Assembly: GCA_003212655.1 (NCBI GenBank)
Contig: QCPF01000002.1
Location: forward strand, 28,490 to 92,489
Reading direction: 5' to 3'
DNA from: Prochlorococcus sp. AG-436-D21
GTDB lineage: Bacteria > Cyanobacteriota > Cyanobacteriia > PCC-6307 > Cyanobiaceae
DNA length: 64,000 nucleotides
The position numbers and the translations under genes were made by a program. Shown piece by piece: positions 19,564 through 38,984 of this stretch (within the stretch, counting starts at the first letter, position 1; the number at the start of each line of letters is the position of its first letter). Under the pieces are notes generated by a model. It was not told the origin of the DNA. It saw nothing but the letters and a program-made list of their open reading frames with translations, and did no database searches.

Positions 19564-19956
19564 TTAGTTATCCCACTTAGTCAAAACCAACTCAATAGAA
19601 CCATCATTTTTATTTTTTTGCTCTACAATTTGATACCCATCCTCATTAGTTTTTGAAATAATTGTATGGTAAGCATACATTTGAGTGACTTTAGAAATAA
19701 ATCTTTCTACTGGTATCTCAAATTTCCAAAGATCAAGATCAGTAACTAATTCATAAGAATTAGAGTTGTTTTCCCATTTAAATCCAACTTTGGTGTCACC
19801 CGGTAAATTCATGCTTATATCAACCGCTGTAAACTTGCCTCTATAGCCCTTTACAAACTTTTCTTCTTGATTAATGGGATAACCAAGATGGTTTAAAGCC
19901 TTAATCAATGGCTCTGCTTCTTTAAGCTGGGTTTTGATTGTACTAAAATGTGACAT
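19564..19956 (-). CDS. ycf35: DUF1257 / Ycf35-like protein
   Basis: MSHFSTIKTQLKEAEPLIKALNHLGY...VKGYRGKFTAVDISMNLPG...VTQMYAYHTIISKTNEDGYQIVEQ. Confidence 0.82.
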   Translation of the reverse strand: MSHFSTIKTQLKEAEPLIKALNHLGYPINQEEKFVKGYRGKFTAVDISMNLPGDTKVGFKWENNSNSYELVTDLDLWKFEIPVERFISKVTQMYAYHTIISKTNEDGYQIVEQKNKNDGSIELVLTKWDN

Positions 19957-20167
19957 TAGATTCGTTGTTTAATTGTTTTAAGTTTTCATTTTCATTAGAG
20001 ATGAAAGCATCAGATGTTTTATTCTTAACTGTTACTTTACCGAGAGCATCTTCGAGATTTTTTGTAGCTTCATTGCATGAATTACCAGTAAATCCCTCAA
20101 CAGACTCTTCAACTCTTCCGTCTTGATGAATTTTGAATCTCAATGTTTTTTGAGGCATTAAATTCAA
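19943..20167 (-). CDS. DUF2997 family small protein
   Basis: MPQKTLRFKIHQDGRVEESVEGFTGNSCNEATKNLEDALGKV; likely ATG start at 20158; next to the DUF1257 gene. Confidence 0.8.
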   Translation of the reverse strand: MNLMPQKTLRFKIHQDGRVEESVEGFTGNSCNEATKNLEDALGKVTVKNKTSDAFISNENENLKQLNNESNVTF

Positions 20168-20305
20168 GTACTGAGTACTTTTACTTTATATAGAATAACG
20201 AAAATATTTTGTTTCAGTTGGTACAAGTTAATTAATTTTAATTTTTATATTGAATATCTAATAAATTAATTTATTATGTACCTTTCTGGTAAAAAATTAA
20301 GATTT

Positions 20306-21079
20306 TTAATTATAAAAACCTTGCATCCCCATTGAATCCAATGCAGTTTTTGCTTCTTCCATAACAGATGGCTCTTTATCAAAAAGAGCTATTTTAGTAC
20401 ATTCATCAACGAAACTTTCTTGAAATGTATTATTTAATTTTTCGTACAACCTACACAATGACCAGATGCAGTTACTTCTTACACCAGATTCATTATCAAT
20501 CTTTAAACTTATTAAAAGTTGTTCTGCTGCTAATTGAGCATTTTCCAAAGAAACATTTCCAATTTCAGCTAAAGAACTAGATGACCATAACCTGACTGCA
20601 GCTACATCATTTTTTAAAGCACGAATTAATGGCTTTAAAACAATTTGATCATCATAGTTAGCTAAGCTCCACGCAGTCGCCCTTCTTACATAGGCATTAT
20701 CATCAGCCTTCAAAAGACTGACAAGTTTCTTTACTGCGGGAGGGCATGGATTACGACCTAAAGCATATACCGCACTCATTCGCTCAACAGGACAAGGTTG
20801 ATCAAGTAATGGTAACAAAAGCGGTAAAGATCTTTCATCTCTATATTCACAAAATATTCTTAAGCCTTGTATTCTTTCTTCTCTATTGCCTTCTAACATT
20901 TTTAAAGCTTCATTGCACTCTTGAGTTACGTTTAAACCTTTTGAAAAAGCATCTTCATCAATTTGCTCTAATGGATCTATTTCGATCTCTAATGCTAATT
21001 CTCTTGCCAAAACATCTGGATCAACTGCAATTTCAGCAAGGCTTTCTTTTTTAGGATCCTTATTTTGTGTCATTTTCAA
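20306..21079 (-). CDS. HEAT-repeat (PBS lyase-like) protein
   Basis: Repeated LLPLLDQPCPVERMSAVYALGRNP / LVSLLKADDNAYVRRATAWSLANYDD / ALKNDVAAVRLWSSSSLAEIG. Confidence 0.85.
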   Translation of the reverse strand: MKMTQNKDPKKESLAEIAVDPDVLARELALEIEIDPLEQIDEDAFSKGLNVTQECNEALKMLEGNREERIQGLRIFCEYRDERSLPLLLPLLDQPCPVERMSAVYALGRNPCPPAVKKLVSLLKADDNAYVRRATAWSLANYDDQIVLKPLIRALKNDVAAVRLWSSSSLAEIGNVSLENAQLAAEQLLISLKIDNESGVRSNCIWSLCRLYEKLNNTFQESFVDECTKIALFDKEPSVMEEAKTALDSMGMQGFYN

Positions 21080-21091
21080 ATACTAAAAATA

Positions 21092-21217
21092 TTAATTCAT
21101 GGGAGCAGGCGACATCATATCCCCTGGCAACCAAATTCTTGCACTAACTGCAAAGAAGGCAATCCCAAAAAGTGCGACGATAGCGAAAGGTAAAATTTTT
21201 GTCTTAATAAAACCCAA
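21092..21217 (-). CDS. Small single-TM peptide (~41 aa), unannotated in the ORF track
   Basis: Reverse-strand frame from TTG 21217: (M)GFIKTKILPFAIVALFGIAFFAVSARIWLPGDMMSPAPMN*; stop 12 nt upstream of the HEAT-repeat gene start. Confidence 0.55.
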   Translation of the reverse strand: MGFIKTKILPFAIVALFGIAFFAVSARIWLPGDMMSPAPMN

Positions 21218-21287
21218 AGATCTAAAATTGGTTATGTCAATAATAACCTTTTTAATATACTTTTTAATGTACTTTTAAAAAATTTCC

Positions 21288-22355
<1,068 letters not shown>

Positions 22356-22373
22356 TTATTTAAAAAACTATTT

Positions 22374-22529
<156 letters not shown>

Positions 22530-22582
22530 TTACAAATTTTTAAAAATCTATTCTAGTCACTAAATATAATAATAGATAATAT

Positions 22583-26710
<4,128 letters not shown>

Positions 26711-26717
26711 TTAAAGG

Positions 26718-28628
<1,911 letters not shown>

Positions 28629-28660
28629 CTAATTTAAATTAAATGGTTTTTATTGAGTAT

Positions 28661-31600
28661 TTAATCTTCCTCATATTCAGAAGTTCCGAGTGATTCGTAA
28701 GTTGGCCTTGATGGAGTATTTCTTCTCGGATTAATGTCTTGCATTAAATCTACCTCTTGCCCTTCATCTGTATAAACTCCAATATCCAAGCCTAAAGATT
28801 GTAATTCTCTCATCAGAACTTTAAATGACTCAGGAGTACCAGGCCTTGGGATAGGTTTACCTTTTACGATCGCATTAAGCGCTTCATTTCTTCCTTGCAT
28901 ATCATCAGATTTAACTGTTAACAATTCCTGAAGAGTATAAGCAGCTCCATAAGCTTCAAGAGCCCATACTTCCATTTCTCCCAGCCTTTGTCCACCTTGC
29001 TGAGCTTTACCACCCAACGGTTGCTGTGTAACCAAAGAGTATGGACCAGTTGATCTAGCATGAATTTTATCGTCCACCAAATGGACTAATTTTAGGAAGT
29101 GAGAGTATCCGACAGCAACTGGCTGATCGAAGGGTTCTCCTGTTCTACCATCTTTAAGTAGTAACTTGCCTGGATCTTCAGGATTGTAAACCCATGCTTT
29201 ACCTGGCTGTTTTGCAGCTTCTTCTAAAAATGCTTGAACAGTCTGATGTGATTTTTCTGCTCCATACATTTCATCAAATGGAACAACTTTAACCCGGCAA
29301 TTTAAGTTGGCAGCAGCCCAACCCATCAATAATTCAAAAACTTGACCTACATTCATCCTACTTGGAACTCCTAAGGGATTAAGGACTATGTCTACAGGTG
29401 TTCCATCAGGTAAATAAGGCATATCCTCTCTTGGTAATATTCGACTAATAATTCCTTTATTTCCATGCCTCCCAGCCATTTTGTCACCCACTTGAATTTT
29501 TCTTCTCTGAGCCACATAAACTCTAACGACCATGTTGGCTCCAGGAGGTAATTCATCACCTTGTTCTCTAGTATAGATGCGAACATCCAAAACCCTTCCC
29601 TTTTCAGTTTTAGGTACTCTGAGAGAATTATCTCTCACATCTCGAGCCTTCTCTCCGAATATAGCTCTTAACAGTTTTTCTTCAGGTGGTTGGTCTGATT
29701 CCCCTTTTGGAGTCACTTTACCTACAAGAATATCTCCACTTTCGACAAAAGCACCAATCCTAATAATTCCCATCTCATCAAGATTATTCAGGCTTTCTTC
29801 AGAAATATTGGGAATTTCTCTCGTGATTTCTTCAGGTCCTAACTTTGTTTGTCTTGCTTCAATTTCATATTTTTCAATATGTACCGAAGTATATAAATCA
29901 TCAGTTACCATCCTCTCACTGACAAGTATTGCATCTTCGTAGTTGTATCCCTCCCATGGCATGTAAGCGATTAAAACGTTTTGGCCAAGGGCTATTTCCC
30001 CTCCTTCACATGCGGATCCATCTGCTAAAACCTGACCAGATATAACTCTATCTCCAATTTTCACTATAGGTCTTTGATTGAGACAAGTATCTTGATTTGA
30101 TCTTTGATATTTCTGAAGATAATGAAAATGTTCATTACCATGCTCATCTTTAACGATAATCTCATTAGCGTCTACGTAAGATACAGTTCCATTAACTTTT
30201 GTTATGGGGACCATCCCCGAATCTCTGGCAACTTGTGATTCTAAACCTGTACCAACTAAAGGACGTTCTGGTCTGAGCAATGGAACGGCTTGGCGTTGCA
30301 TATTGGACCCCATCAGAGCTCTATTAGCGTCATCATGTTCCAAGAAAGGAATAAGTGAAGTAGCAACTGAAATTACCTGAACGGGAGAAAGTTGTACGTA
30401 ATCAACTTGATGGGGAGGAACTTTTTCAAAATCCTGTCTATATCTTACTGGTATTAAATTTGCAATTATATTGCCGTCCTTGTCAGTTGCTACGTCTCCA
30501 GGTGCCACCCTACACTCATCTTCTAAATCAGCTGAAAGATAAACAGGATTACCTTCTTTATTAACTTTACCGTTATTAACTTCCCAAAAGGGTGTTTCAA
30601 TAAAACCATACTCATTAACTCTTGCGTGAGTAGCTAAAGAATTTATAAGTCCCGCATTAGGACCTTCAGGTGTCTCGATAGGACACAATCTTCCATAATG
30701 TGAAGGGTGTATATCTCTAACCGCAAAGCCTGCTCTTTCTCGAGTTAAACCTCCTGGACCTAATGCTGAGATTCTTCTTTTATGTGTTAATTCAGCCAGA
30801 GGATTAGTTTGATCCATAAACTGACTTAACTGACTGGAGCCAAAAAATTCCTTTATAGCAGCAACCAAAGGTTTAGGATTAACAAGTTGAGCGGGAGTTA
30901 GAGAATCTGTTTCTCCTACAGTCATTCTTTCTTTGATAATTCTCTCTAAACGATTAAGTCCAACCCTAACTTGATTTTGAAGAAGTTCTCCTACTGATCT
31001 AACTCTTCGATTACCAAGGTGATCTATATCATCCAAACTAGCACCGCCAATATCCAATTCTAGATTAATTAAATAATCAATGGTAGAAAGTACATCTTCA
31101 TGGGTTAGTGTTCTCACTTCGTCTGGCACGGTAAGTCTCAATTTTTTATTAATTTTATATCTACCAACTCGGCCTAAATCGTATCTTTTGGGATCAAAAA
31201 ATCTACTGTTTAATAGCTGTTGTCCGCCAGAAACCGAGGGTGGTTCACCTGGACGTAGCTTCTTGTATAGCTCTAGTAATGCCTGATCTTCTGAATTTAT
31301 ACCATCGTCATTAGCTGAATCAATTGAGTTTTGATAAAACTCGGGATGCCTAAGCTTATCGACCACATCATTGTCTGAAAGACCCATCGCTCTCATCAAA
31401 ACATGAGCATTGATTTTTCTAGTTTTATCGACTCTCACATAAAGTAAATTATTTTTATCAGTCTCAAATTTTAACCATGCACCTCTATTAGGGATAACGC
31501 TAGCGTTGTAAGTTCTTCGACCATTTTTATCCAGTTCATCTTTGAAATATACTCCAGGACTTCGAACAATTTGATTAACAATAACTCTTTCTGCACCATT

Positions 31601-31954
31601 AATAATGAAAGTTCCTCTTTCAGTCATTAATGGTAGTTCTCCAATAAATACCTCTTGTTCTTTAATTTCTCCTGTCTCTTTATTTATTAACCTGCAAGTT
31701 ACATACATTTGAGATGCAAATGTAGCATCTCTTCTTTTAGCTTCTTCAACATCATGCCTAGGTCTTTTTAACCTGTACTCTTCACCGATAAAATGTAATT
31801 CTAGTTTACCTGTGTAATCAGAAATGGGAGAAAAATTTTGTAGTTCTTCTATTAAACCCTGCTCCAAAAACCATTTAAAACTTGCTCTTTGTACTTCAAC
31901 TAAATCTGGTAGATAAGTAGCTGTTTTTGCTACCTGTAAAGCGCTACTGCCCAT
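28661..31954 (-). CDS. rpoB: DNA-directed RNA polymerase subunit beta
   Basis: [71 protein letters not shown]. Confidence 0.98.
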   Translation of the reverse strand: MGSSALQVAKTATYLPDLVEVQRASFKWFLEQGLIEELQNFSPISDYTGKLELHFIGEEYRLKRPRHDVEEAKRRDATFASQMYVTCRLINKETGEIKEQEVFIGELPLMTERGTFIINGAERVIVNQIVRSPGVYFKDELDKNGRRTYNASVIPNRGAWLKFETDKNNLLYVRVDKTRKINAHVLMRAMGLSDNDVVDKLRHPEFYQNSIDSANDDGINSEDQALLELYKKLRPGEPPSVSGGQQLLNSRFFDPKRYDLGRVGRYKINKKLRLTVPDEVRTLTHEDVLSTIDYLINLELDIGGASLDDIDHLGNRRVRSVGELLQNQVRVGLNRLERIIKERMTVGETDSLTPAQLVNPKPLVAAIKEFFGSSQLSQFMDQTNPLAELTHKRRISALGPGGLTRERAGFAVRDIHPSHYGRLCPIETPEGPNAGLINSLATHARVNEYGFIETPFWEVNNGKVNKEGNPVYLSADLEDECRVAPGDVATDKDGNIIANLIPVRYRQDFEKVPPHQVDYVQLSPVQVISVATSLIPFLEHDDANRALMGSNMQRQAVPLLRPERPLVGTGLESQVARDSGMVPITKVNGTVSYVDANEIIVKDEHGNEHFHYLQKYQRSNQDTCLNQRPIVKIGDRVISGQVLADGSACEGGEIALGQNVLIAYMPWEGYNYEDAILVSERMVTDDLYTSVHIEKYEIEARQTKLGPEEITREIPNISEESLNNLDEMGIIRIGAFVESGDILVGKVTPKGESDQPPEEKLLRAIFGEKARDVRDNSLRVPKTEKGRVLDVRIYTREQGDELPPGANMVVRVYVAQRRKIQVGDKMAGRHGNKGIISRILPREDMPYLPDGTPVDIVLNPLGVPSRMNVGQVFELLMGWAAANLNCRVKVVPFDEMYGAEKSHQTVQAFLEEAAKQPGKAWVYNPEDPGKLLLKDGRTGEPFDQPVAVGYSHFLKLVHLVDDKIHARSTGPYSLVTQQPLGGKAQQGGQRLGEMEVWALEAYGAAYTLQELLTVKSDDMQGRNEALNAIVKGKPIPRPGTPESFKVLMRELQSLGLDIGVYTDEGQEVDLMQDINPRRNTPSRPTYESLGTSEYEED

Positions 31955-32191
31955 CCAAGAAAACCTGCGATTTTGTGAGATTTAATATATTACTTTTAAT
32001 CTACTCAATATTTAGTTCTTTAACTTTTCACCTAATATGAGATTAACCATTAAATCTCGATTTCAACAAAAAAATTAACTTAATAGATAAGAATTAAATT
32101 TTGTTTAATGCTGATAAATCATTAACTGTGAAAGTTAAAGCCAAAAATTAAGAAAAATTTCCAGTAATTCCTAATACTAACAGCTGCAACG

Positions 32192-32986
32192 TCAAATTAA
32201 CAAGTCAAATTTAAACAAATCTTCAGCATTCTTAGATGACTCTTCAGCAATTGTGATTAATTCAGTAGATCTTAAATCAGCAATAAAGTTTGCAACATTT
32301 TCAACAAATGCAGGTTCATTTCTTTTACCTCTATGGGGGACAGGAGCTAAAAATGGTGAGTCAGTTTCAATTAAATATCTATCATTTGGGACTATTTTGG
32401 CACACTCATGAATTTCATGTGCTTTTGGGAAAGTTACTATTCCACTAAAACTGATGTAAAATCCTAGATCCAAGAATTGCTTCATTTCTTTTGAGGTTCC
32501 AGTCCAACAATGAAGTACACCCCCAGGACATTTTCCTTTTTTTGAGAGATCATTACATATTTCAATCATTTCATTTGCAGCATCTCTGCAATGGATAATT
32601 ACAGGCAATTTAAGCTCATAAGCTAACTCCATTTGCGGAATAAGTGCTTCAATTTGCTGAGTTTTATTTTGATTTTTAAAAAAATCCAAACCTAATTCCC
32701 CTATTGCTACAACTCTTCTATCTTCTTGAGCTGATTTTCTCAAAAGAGATTTTGAACTTTGTTTCCATTTTTTTGCTTCTAGCGGATGCAAGCCAACTGA
32801 ATAGTAAATTTCATTAAATTCATGAGAAATTTTTTTCAACCTTGGAATTTCTGTTAATTCACAACAAGCATGAACTAATTTTTTTACTCCTTTAGAACGT
32901 AATCTTAAAACAACATCTTCTAGGTCTTTATCGAAATTTTCAAATATTAAATGACAGTGAGAATCTATGAGTTCGATATCGCTCAT
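32192..32986 (-). CDS. tatD: TatD family deoxyribonuclease
   Basis: LIDSHCHLIFENF; AIGELGLDFF; PVIIHCRDA; LIETDSPFLAPVPHRGKRNEPAFV. Confidence 0.95.
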   Translation of the reverse strand: MSDIELIDSHCHLIFENFDKDLEDVVLRLRSKGVKKLVHACCELTEIPRLKKISHEFNEIYYSVGLHPLEAKKWKQSSKSLLRKSAQEDRRVVAIGELGLDFFKNQNKTQQIEALIPQMELAYELKLPVIIHCRDAANEMIEICNDLSKKGKCPGGVLHCWTGTSKEMKQFLDLGFYISFSGIVTFPKAHEIHECAKIVPNDRYLIETDSPFLAPVPHRGKRNEPAFVENVANFIADLRSTELITIAEESSKNAEDLFKFDLLI

Positions 32987-33003
32987 AACTTTGATCTACC
33001 TTG

Positions 33004-33297
33004 TTACTTGCTGGTTAGTGTAGTTTTTACTAAATTGTTGATTTTCGATTTTTTATTAGCACCGTTATTCTTGTGAAGAACATTTTTTTTAACTGCTTTA
33101 TCAATTAAACTAAAGGCTTTATTAAGGCTTGTTTTTACTAAATTTTTATTATCTTCATTAGGGTTTTTTTTATATTTTTCACAAATCTCTAAGGTTTTTT
33201 TGGTTAAAGTCCTAACAGTAGATTTATATGATTTATTTATTAAGCGATTCCTTTCGGCAATTTGTATTCTCTTTTTTGCTGATTTGTTATTAGCCAC
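33004..33297 (-). CDS. rpsT: 30S ribosomal protein S20
   Basis: MANNKSAKKRIQIAERNRLINKSYKSTVRTLTKK. Confidence 0.95.
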   Translation of the reverse strand: MANNKSAKKRIQIAERNRLINKSYKSTVRTLTKKTLEICEKYKKNPNEDNKNLVKTSLNKAFSLIDKAVKKNVLHKNNGANKKSKINNLVKTTLTSK

Positions 33298-33417
33298 AGA
33301 GGGAAATTAATAGAAGGTTCTTATCATAACAAATAAATCGACTACTAATCAATCATATATAATTTAGAAAGTTATGAAATTGGGTTTTGAACCTTTCAGT
33401 TTGAAAAAATTAAGCAT

Positions 33418-34704
33418 ATGAAGATCATAAATAATAAAAAAGAAGCTATTGAAGAATTAAAAAGGATTTCTGCTCGAACTAATTCAGATAACAATAATAA
33501 GATAAATACAATTGTCGAAGAAATTCTTCAAGAGGTAAAAATTTCTGGAGATATAGCAGTAGAAAAATATACAAAAAAATTTGATGGTTTCGACCCTGAC
33601 CCTATGCAAGTCAGTTCGGAACAAATAAAGAATGCATGGGATGAAATTGATAACAATTTGAAGAGCTCACTTGAGGTAGCTCATAAAAGAATTAAAAAAT
33701 TCCATGAAAAAGAAATTCCTCAATCTTTCGCAATAAAAGGTGAATATGGTGATATAGTCCAAAGAAAATGGAGACCAGTTAAAAATGCAGGTATATATAT
33801 TCCTGGAGGAAGAGCTGCTTATCCAAGTACTGTATTAATGAATGCCATACCTGCCAAAGTAGCAGGTGTAAAAGAAATCATAATGGTATCTCCTGGGAAT
33901 AAAGAAGGGAAAATAAACAAAACTGTTTTAGCTGCAGCTTACTTATCGGGGATCAATAAAGTATTTAGAATTGGAGGAGCTCAAGCAATTGGTGCTTTAG
34001 CATTTGGCACAAATCAAATCAATAAAGTTGATGTTATTTCAGGGCCAGGGAATGTCTATGTTACAACTGCGAAAAAACTAATTTATGGCTCAACTGGGAT
34101 TGATTCTTTAGCCGGTCCAAGTGAAATATTAATCATTGCAGATGAAACAGCTCAAAGCGCTCATATAGCCTCTGATCTACTAGCGCAAGCAGAACATGAT
34201 CCTTTAGCTTCATCAATACTTCTAACTACATCAAAGAATCAGGCAAAAGAAGTTTTAGAAGAACTTCATAAAAAAATAGATGATCATCCAAGAAAAGAAA
34301 TATGCATGCAATCAATAAAAAATTGGGGGTTAATTGTGATTTGCGAAAATTATGAATCATGTGTTCAATTAAGCAATCACTTTGCCCCTGAACACCTAGA
34401 AATTCTTACTATAGATTCAAAAAAAATTCTTGCAGGTATAGAGAATGCAGGAGCTATATTTTTAGGAAAATGGACACCAGAAGCTGTTGGAGATTATCTT
34501 GCGGGACCAAATCACACTTTACCCACATCAGGAAATTCCAGATTTAGCGGCTCTTTGGGGGTTGAAACTTTTATGAAAAATACTTCAATAATAGAATTTA
34601 ATGAAGAAAGTTTAAAAGTTAATAGCCTTGATATTATTAATCTTGCTAAAAGTGAGGGCTTACATAGCCACGCTAATTCAGTACAAATAAGATTTGAAGA
34701 TTAA
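33418..34704 (+). CDS. hisD: Histidinol dehydrogenase
   Basis: [61 protein letters not shown]. Confidence 0.96.
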   Translation: MKIINNKKEAIEELKRISARTNSDNNNKINTIVEEILQEVKISGDIAVEKYTKKFDGFDPDPMQVSSEQIKNAWDEIDNNLKSSLEVAHKRIKKFHEKEIPQSFAIKGEYGDIVQRKWRPVKNAGIYIPGGRAAYPSTVLMNAIPAKVAGVKEIIMVSPGNKEGKINKTVLAAAYLSGINKVFRIGGAQAIGALAFGTNQINKVDVISGPGNVYVTTAKKLIYGSTGIDSLAGPSEILIIADETAQSAHIASDLLAQAEHDPLASSILLTTSKNQAKEVLEELHKKIDDHPRKEICMQSIKNWGLIVICENYESCVQLSNHFAPEHLEILTIDSKKILAGIENAGAIFLGKWTPEAVGDYLAGPNHTLPTSGNSRFSGSLGVETFMKNTSIIEFNEESLKVNSLDIINLAKSEGLHSHANSVQIRFED

Positions 34705-35414
34705 CTAGCTCTTGTGGGTGAATACACCACTGGAGTATCTTTTTCAATTTTACCAACTAATACTTTGTCTGTAAGATCAACGAATAATCCATTTTCTAAT
34801 ACTCCTGGAATATTATTAATAGTCATTTCAATTTCTTTTGGATTCTTGATACCATCATCAAATAAAACATCTAGGATGAGATTGCCTTGGTCAGTTACAA
34901 CTGGGCCAGCCTTTTTAGTAGCCATTCTCAATGAAGAACTGGCCTTCATTTCTGAAATAACTTCCTGAACTTGCTTCCAAGCATTTGGAAGAACTTCTAC
35001 TGGTAAAGGGAAAGAATGATTTAGATTTTGTACAATTTTAGTTTCATCAACAACAATTAACAATTGACTAGCTTTAGATGCTACTAACTTTTCTCTAACG
35101 TGGCATGCTCCTCCTCCTTTTATTAATTGAAATCCTGGATCAACTTCATCTGCTCCATCAATAGCTAAATCAATTTGAGATACAGAAGCTAAATCGATAA
35201 GAGGGATATCCAGTTCAAGCGCTAAAACTTCTGATTGAAAAGAAGTTGCAACACCTCTTATATTTTGAAGTTTTCCAAGACGAATTTCATCGGCTAGGCT
35301 TTTTATCATTAACGCAGCTGTAGAACCAGATCCCAATCCCAGAATCATGTCACTCTTTACTTCCCTTATTGCAGCATCAGCTACTACTTTTTTCATTTGA
35401 GTTTGTGAATCCAA
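34701..35414 (-). CDS. rpiA: Ribose-5-phosphate isomerase A
   Basis: [49 protein letters not shown]. Confidence 0.95.
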   Translation of the reverse strand: MDSQTQMKKVVADAAIREVKSDMILGLGSGSTAALMIKSLADEIRLGKLQNIRGVATSFQSEVLALELDIPLIDLASVSQIDLAIDGADEVDPGFQLIKGGGACHVREKLVASKASQLLIVVDETKIVQNLNHSFPLPVEVLPNAWKQVQEVISEMKASSSLRMATKKAGPVVTDQGNLILDVLFDDGIKNPKEIEMTINNIPGVLENGLFVDLTDKVLVGKIEKDTPVVYSPTRAS

Positions 35415-35461
35415 AATCTTTTTCTCTAGTGGTTATAGATTATTAAATTTCAATCGGTGAT

Positions 35462-36682
<1,221 letters not shown>

Positions 36683-36749
36683 TTAAATTTTTCTATAGAA
36701 AAAACTTCTTAATGTGTGAAAATAATTTTAAATAAATTTATAAATAAAT

Positions 36750-37217
36750 TTGAATAAAGAAAACAAAAGTAAACTAGAAGCCCTATTGGAGAAATTGGCT
36801 AAGGAGAGGGGTTTAGAAATTTACAATTTAAATATACTAACTAATCAAAATCCAATGGTTATTGAAATTATTATAAGAAAAACTAATGGAGATGACATTT
36901 CCTTAGATGATTGTGCGCTATTTAATACCCCAGTATCTAACGAAATAGAAAAATTAAATCTTTTAAATTGTTCATATGTGTTAGAAATTAGTAGTCAAGG
37001 GGTCAGTGATGAATTAACCTCAGAAAGAGACTTCAAAACTTTTAAGGGTTTTCCAGTTAATGTTGAGTTAAACCAAAAGAATTCAAAAATAAAATTCCTA
37101 AATGGTTTACTTTATGAAAAGTCTAATGATTATTTAGCCATTAACATAAAAGGTAGGATAAAGAAAATCCCTTTCAATGAAGTATTAAAAATTAGTCTTT
37201 GTGCCTTAAAAGACTAA
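36750..37217 (+). CDS. rimP: Ribosome maturation factor RimP
   Basis: [32 protein letters not shown]; upstream of nusA; TTG start. Confidence 0.88.
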   Translation: MNKENKSKLEALLEKLAKERGLEIYNLNILTNQNPMVIEIIIRKTNGDDISLDDCALFNTPVSNEIEKLNLLNCSYVLEISSQGVSDELTSERDFKTFKGFPVNVELNQKNSKIKFLNGLLYEKSNDYLAINIKGRIKKIPFNEVLKISLCALKD

Positions 37218-37253
37218 TTATTTTTCAACAATTATTCAATTTTCCCATCATAG

Positions 37254-38657
37254 ATGGCATTAGTTATTCTCCCAGGTTTAAACAATCTTATTGAAGACAT
37301 TAGTGAGGAAAAAAAGTTACCTCCTAATATCGTTGAAGCAGCCTTGCGCGAAGCTTTATTAAAGGGATACGAAAAATATAGAAGAACTTTTTATATTGGA
37401 GTAAACGGAGATCCATTTGATGAAGAATACTTTAGTAATTTTGATGTTGGACTAGATCTAGATGAAGAGGGCTATAGGATATTATCCAGTAAAATAATCG
37501 TTGAAGAAGTTGAGAGCGAAGATCATCAAATATCTTTAATAGAAGTTAAACAAGTTGCTGATGATGCTCAAATAGGTGACACGGTTGTCTTAGACGTTAC
37601 TCCAGAAAAAGAGGATTTTGGGCGAATGGCTGCTTCAACAACAAAGCAAGTTTTAGCGCAAAAGTTAAGAGATCAACAAAGAAAAATGATCCAAGAGGAA
37701 TTTGCAGATTTGGAAGATCCTGTATTAACTGCAAGAGTTATAAGGTTTGAAAGACAATCAGTAATCATGGGTGTTAGTTCGGGTATTGGTAGACCTGAGG
37801 TAGAGGCAGAACTTCCAAAAAGAGATCAATTACCAAATGATAATTACAGAGCCAATGCAACTTTCAAAGTATTCTTGAAAGAAGTTAGCGAAATAGCCAG
37901 AAAAGGACCACAACTTTTTGTGAGTAGAGCTAATGCTGGATTAGTCGTTTATTTATTTGAAAATGAAGTACCGGAAATCCAAGAAAGTACAGTAAAAATT
38001 GTTGCTGTTTCAAGAGAAGCTAATCCTCCTTCAAGAGCTGTTGGACCAAGAACAAAAGTAGCTGTTGATAGCGTCGAACAAGAAGTTGACCCTGTTGGTG
38101 CCTGTATTGGAGCTAGAGGAGCAAGAATCCAACAAGTAGTCAATGAATTAAGAGGAGAAAAAATTGATGTTATTAAATGGTCTTCAGACCCAATACAGTA
38201 TATTTTGAACTCTTTAAGTCCTGCGAAAGTCGATCAGGTGAGACTAGTTGACCCAGAAGGTCAACACGCCCACGTACTAGTTCCTCCTGATCAATTGAGT
38301 CTCGCAATAGGGAGAGAAGGACAAAATGTAAGACTTGCAGCAAGATTAACTGGTTGGAAGATTGATGTTAAAAACTCGCATGAATACGATCAGGAAGCGG
38401 AAGATGCAGCAGTCTCTGAATTAATCATTCAAAGGGAAGATGAAGAGAATCTCCAGCGAGAAGCTGAGCTTAGATTAGAGGCAGAGCAAGCTGAACGTGC
38501 TGCAGAAGATGCTAGATTAAGAGAGCTTTATCCCCTACCTGAAGATGATGAAGAATATGGACCAGAAACATATGACGAAGAGGCCTACTCTGATAATGAT
38601 CAATTAGAGACATTTCAAGATGGAGAAATATCTGCCAAAGAGGAGAGAAAACGGTGA
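37254..38657 (+). CDS. nusA: Transcription termination/antitermination factor NusA
   Basis: S1/KH features: [56 protein letters not shown]. Confidence 0.96.
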   Translation: MALVILPGLNNLIEDISEEKKLPPNIVEAALREALLKGYEKYRRTFYIGVNGDPFDEEYFSNFDVGLDLDEEGYRILSSKIIVEEVESEDHQISLIEVKQVADDAQIGDTVVLDVTPEKEDFGRMAASTTKQVLAQKLRDQQRKMIQEEFADLEDPVLTARVIRFERQSVIMGVSSGIGRPEVEAELPKRDQLPNDNYRANATFKVFLKEVSEIARKGPQLFVSRANAGLVVYLFENEVPEIQESTVKIVAVSREANPPSRAVGPRTKVAVDSVEQEVDPVGACIGARGARIQQVVNELRGEKIDVIKWSSDPIQYILNSLSPAKVDQVRLVDPEGQHAHVLVPPDQLSLAIGREGQNVRLAARLTGWKIDVKNSHEYDQEAEDAAVSELIIQREDEENLQREAELRLEAEQAERAAEDARLRELYPLPEDDEEYGPETYDEEAYSDNDQLETFQDGEISAKEERKR

Positions 38658-38935
38658 TACAAAAAACCCCTGTTATGCGTATATGCATTGCATGCAGAAA
38701 AACATATGACAGGACAACCCTTATAAAGATTACTAAAGATCATAAGCATGGTATTTCGTTTCAAAAAGGGATGGGCCGATCAGCCTACATTTGCAAGTCA
38801 AAAAAATGTTACTCAGATTCTAAGATCAGGAAAAAGCTCCAAAAAGCTTTAAAAACAATTTTAAAACCTGAATTTATTGATATTTTTGAAAAAGAAATTA
38901 CAAGCTTCAATGACAATCCCAATAAGGGAATATAA
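38654..38935 (+). CDS. ylxR: YlxR-family RNA-binding protein
   Basis: MRICIACRKTYDRTTLIKIT...GMGRSAYICKSKKC; between nusA and infB. Confidence 0.9.
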   Translation: MIQKTPVMRICIACRKTYDRTTLIKITKDHKHGISFQKGMGRSAYICKSKKCYSDSKIRKKLQKALKTILKPEFIDIFEKEITSFNDNPNKGI

Positions 38936-38984
38936 TTAACTTAAATCCTCTTTAAATTTCCAAAAAGAGTACAAATCAGATTAA

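Noticed and set aside
32039-32058. GAGATT-N8-AATCTC inverted repeat upstream of rpoB
   Set aside because: Only 6-bp arms, no U-tract, no positional argument strong enough to call a regulatory element.
36727-36750. Direct repeat ATAAATTTATAAATAAATTTG before rimP
   Set aside because: Very short, low-complexity AT sequence expected in these spacers.
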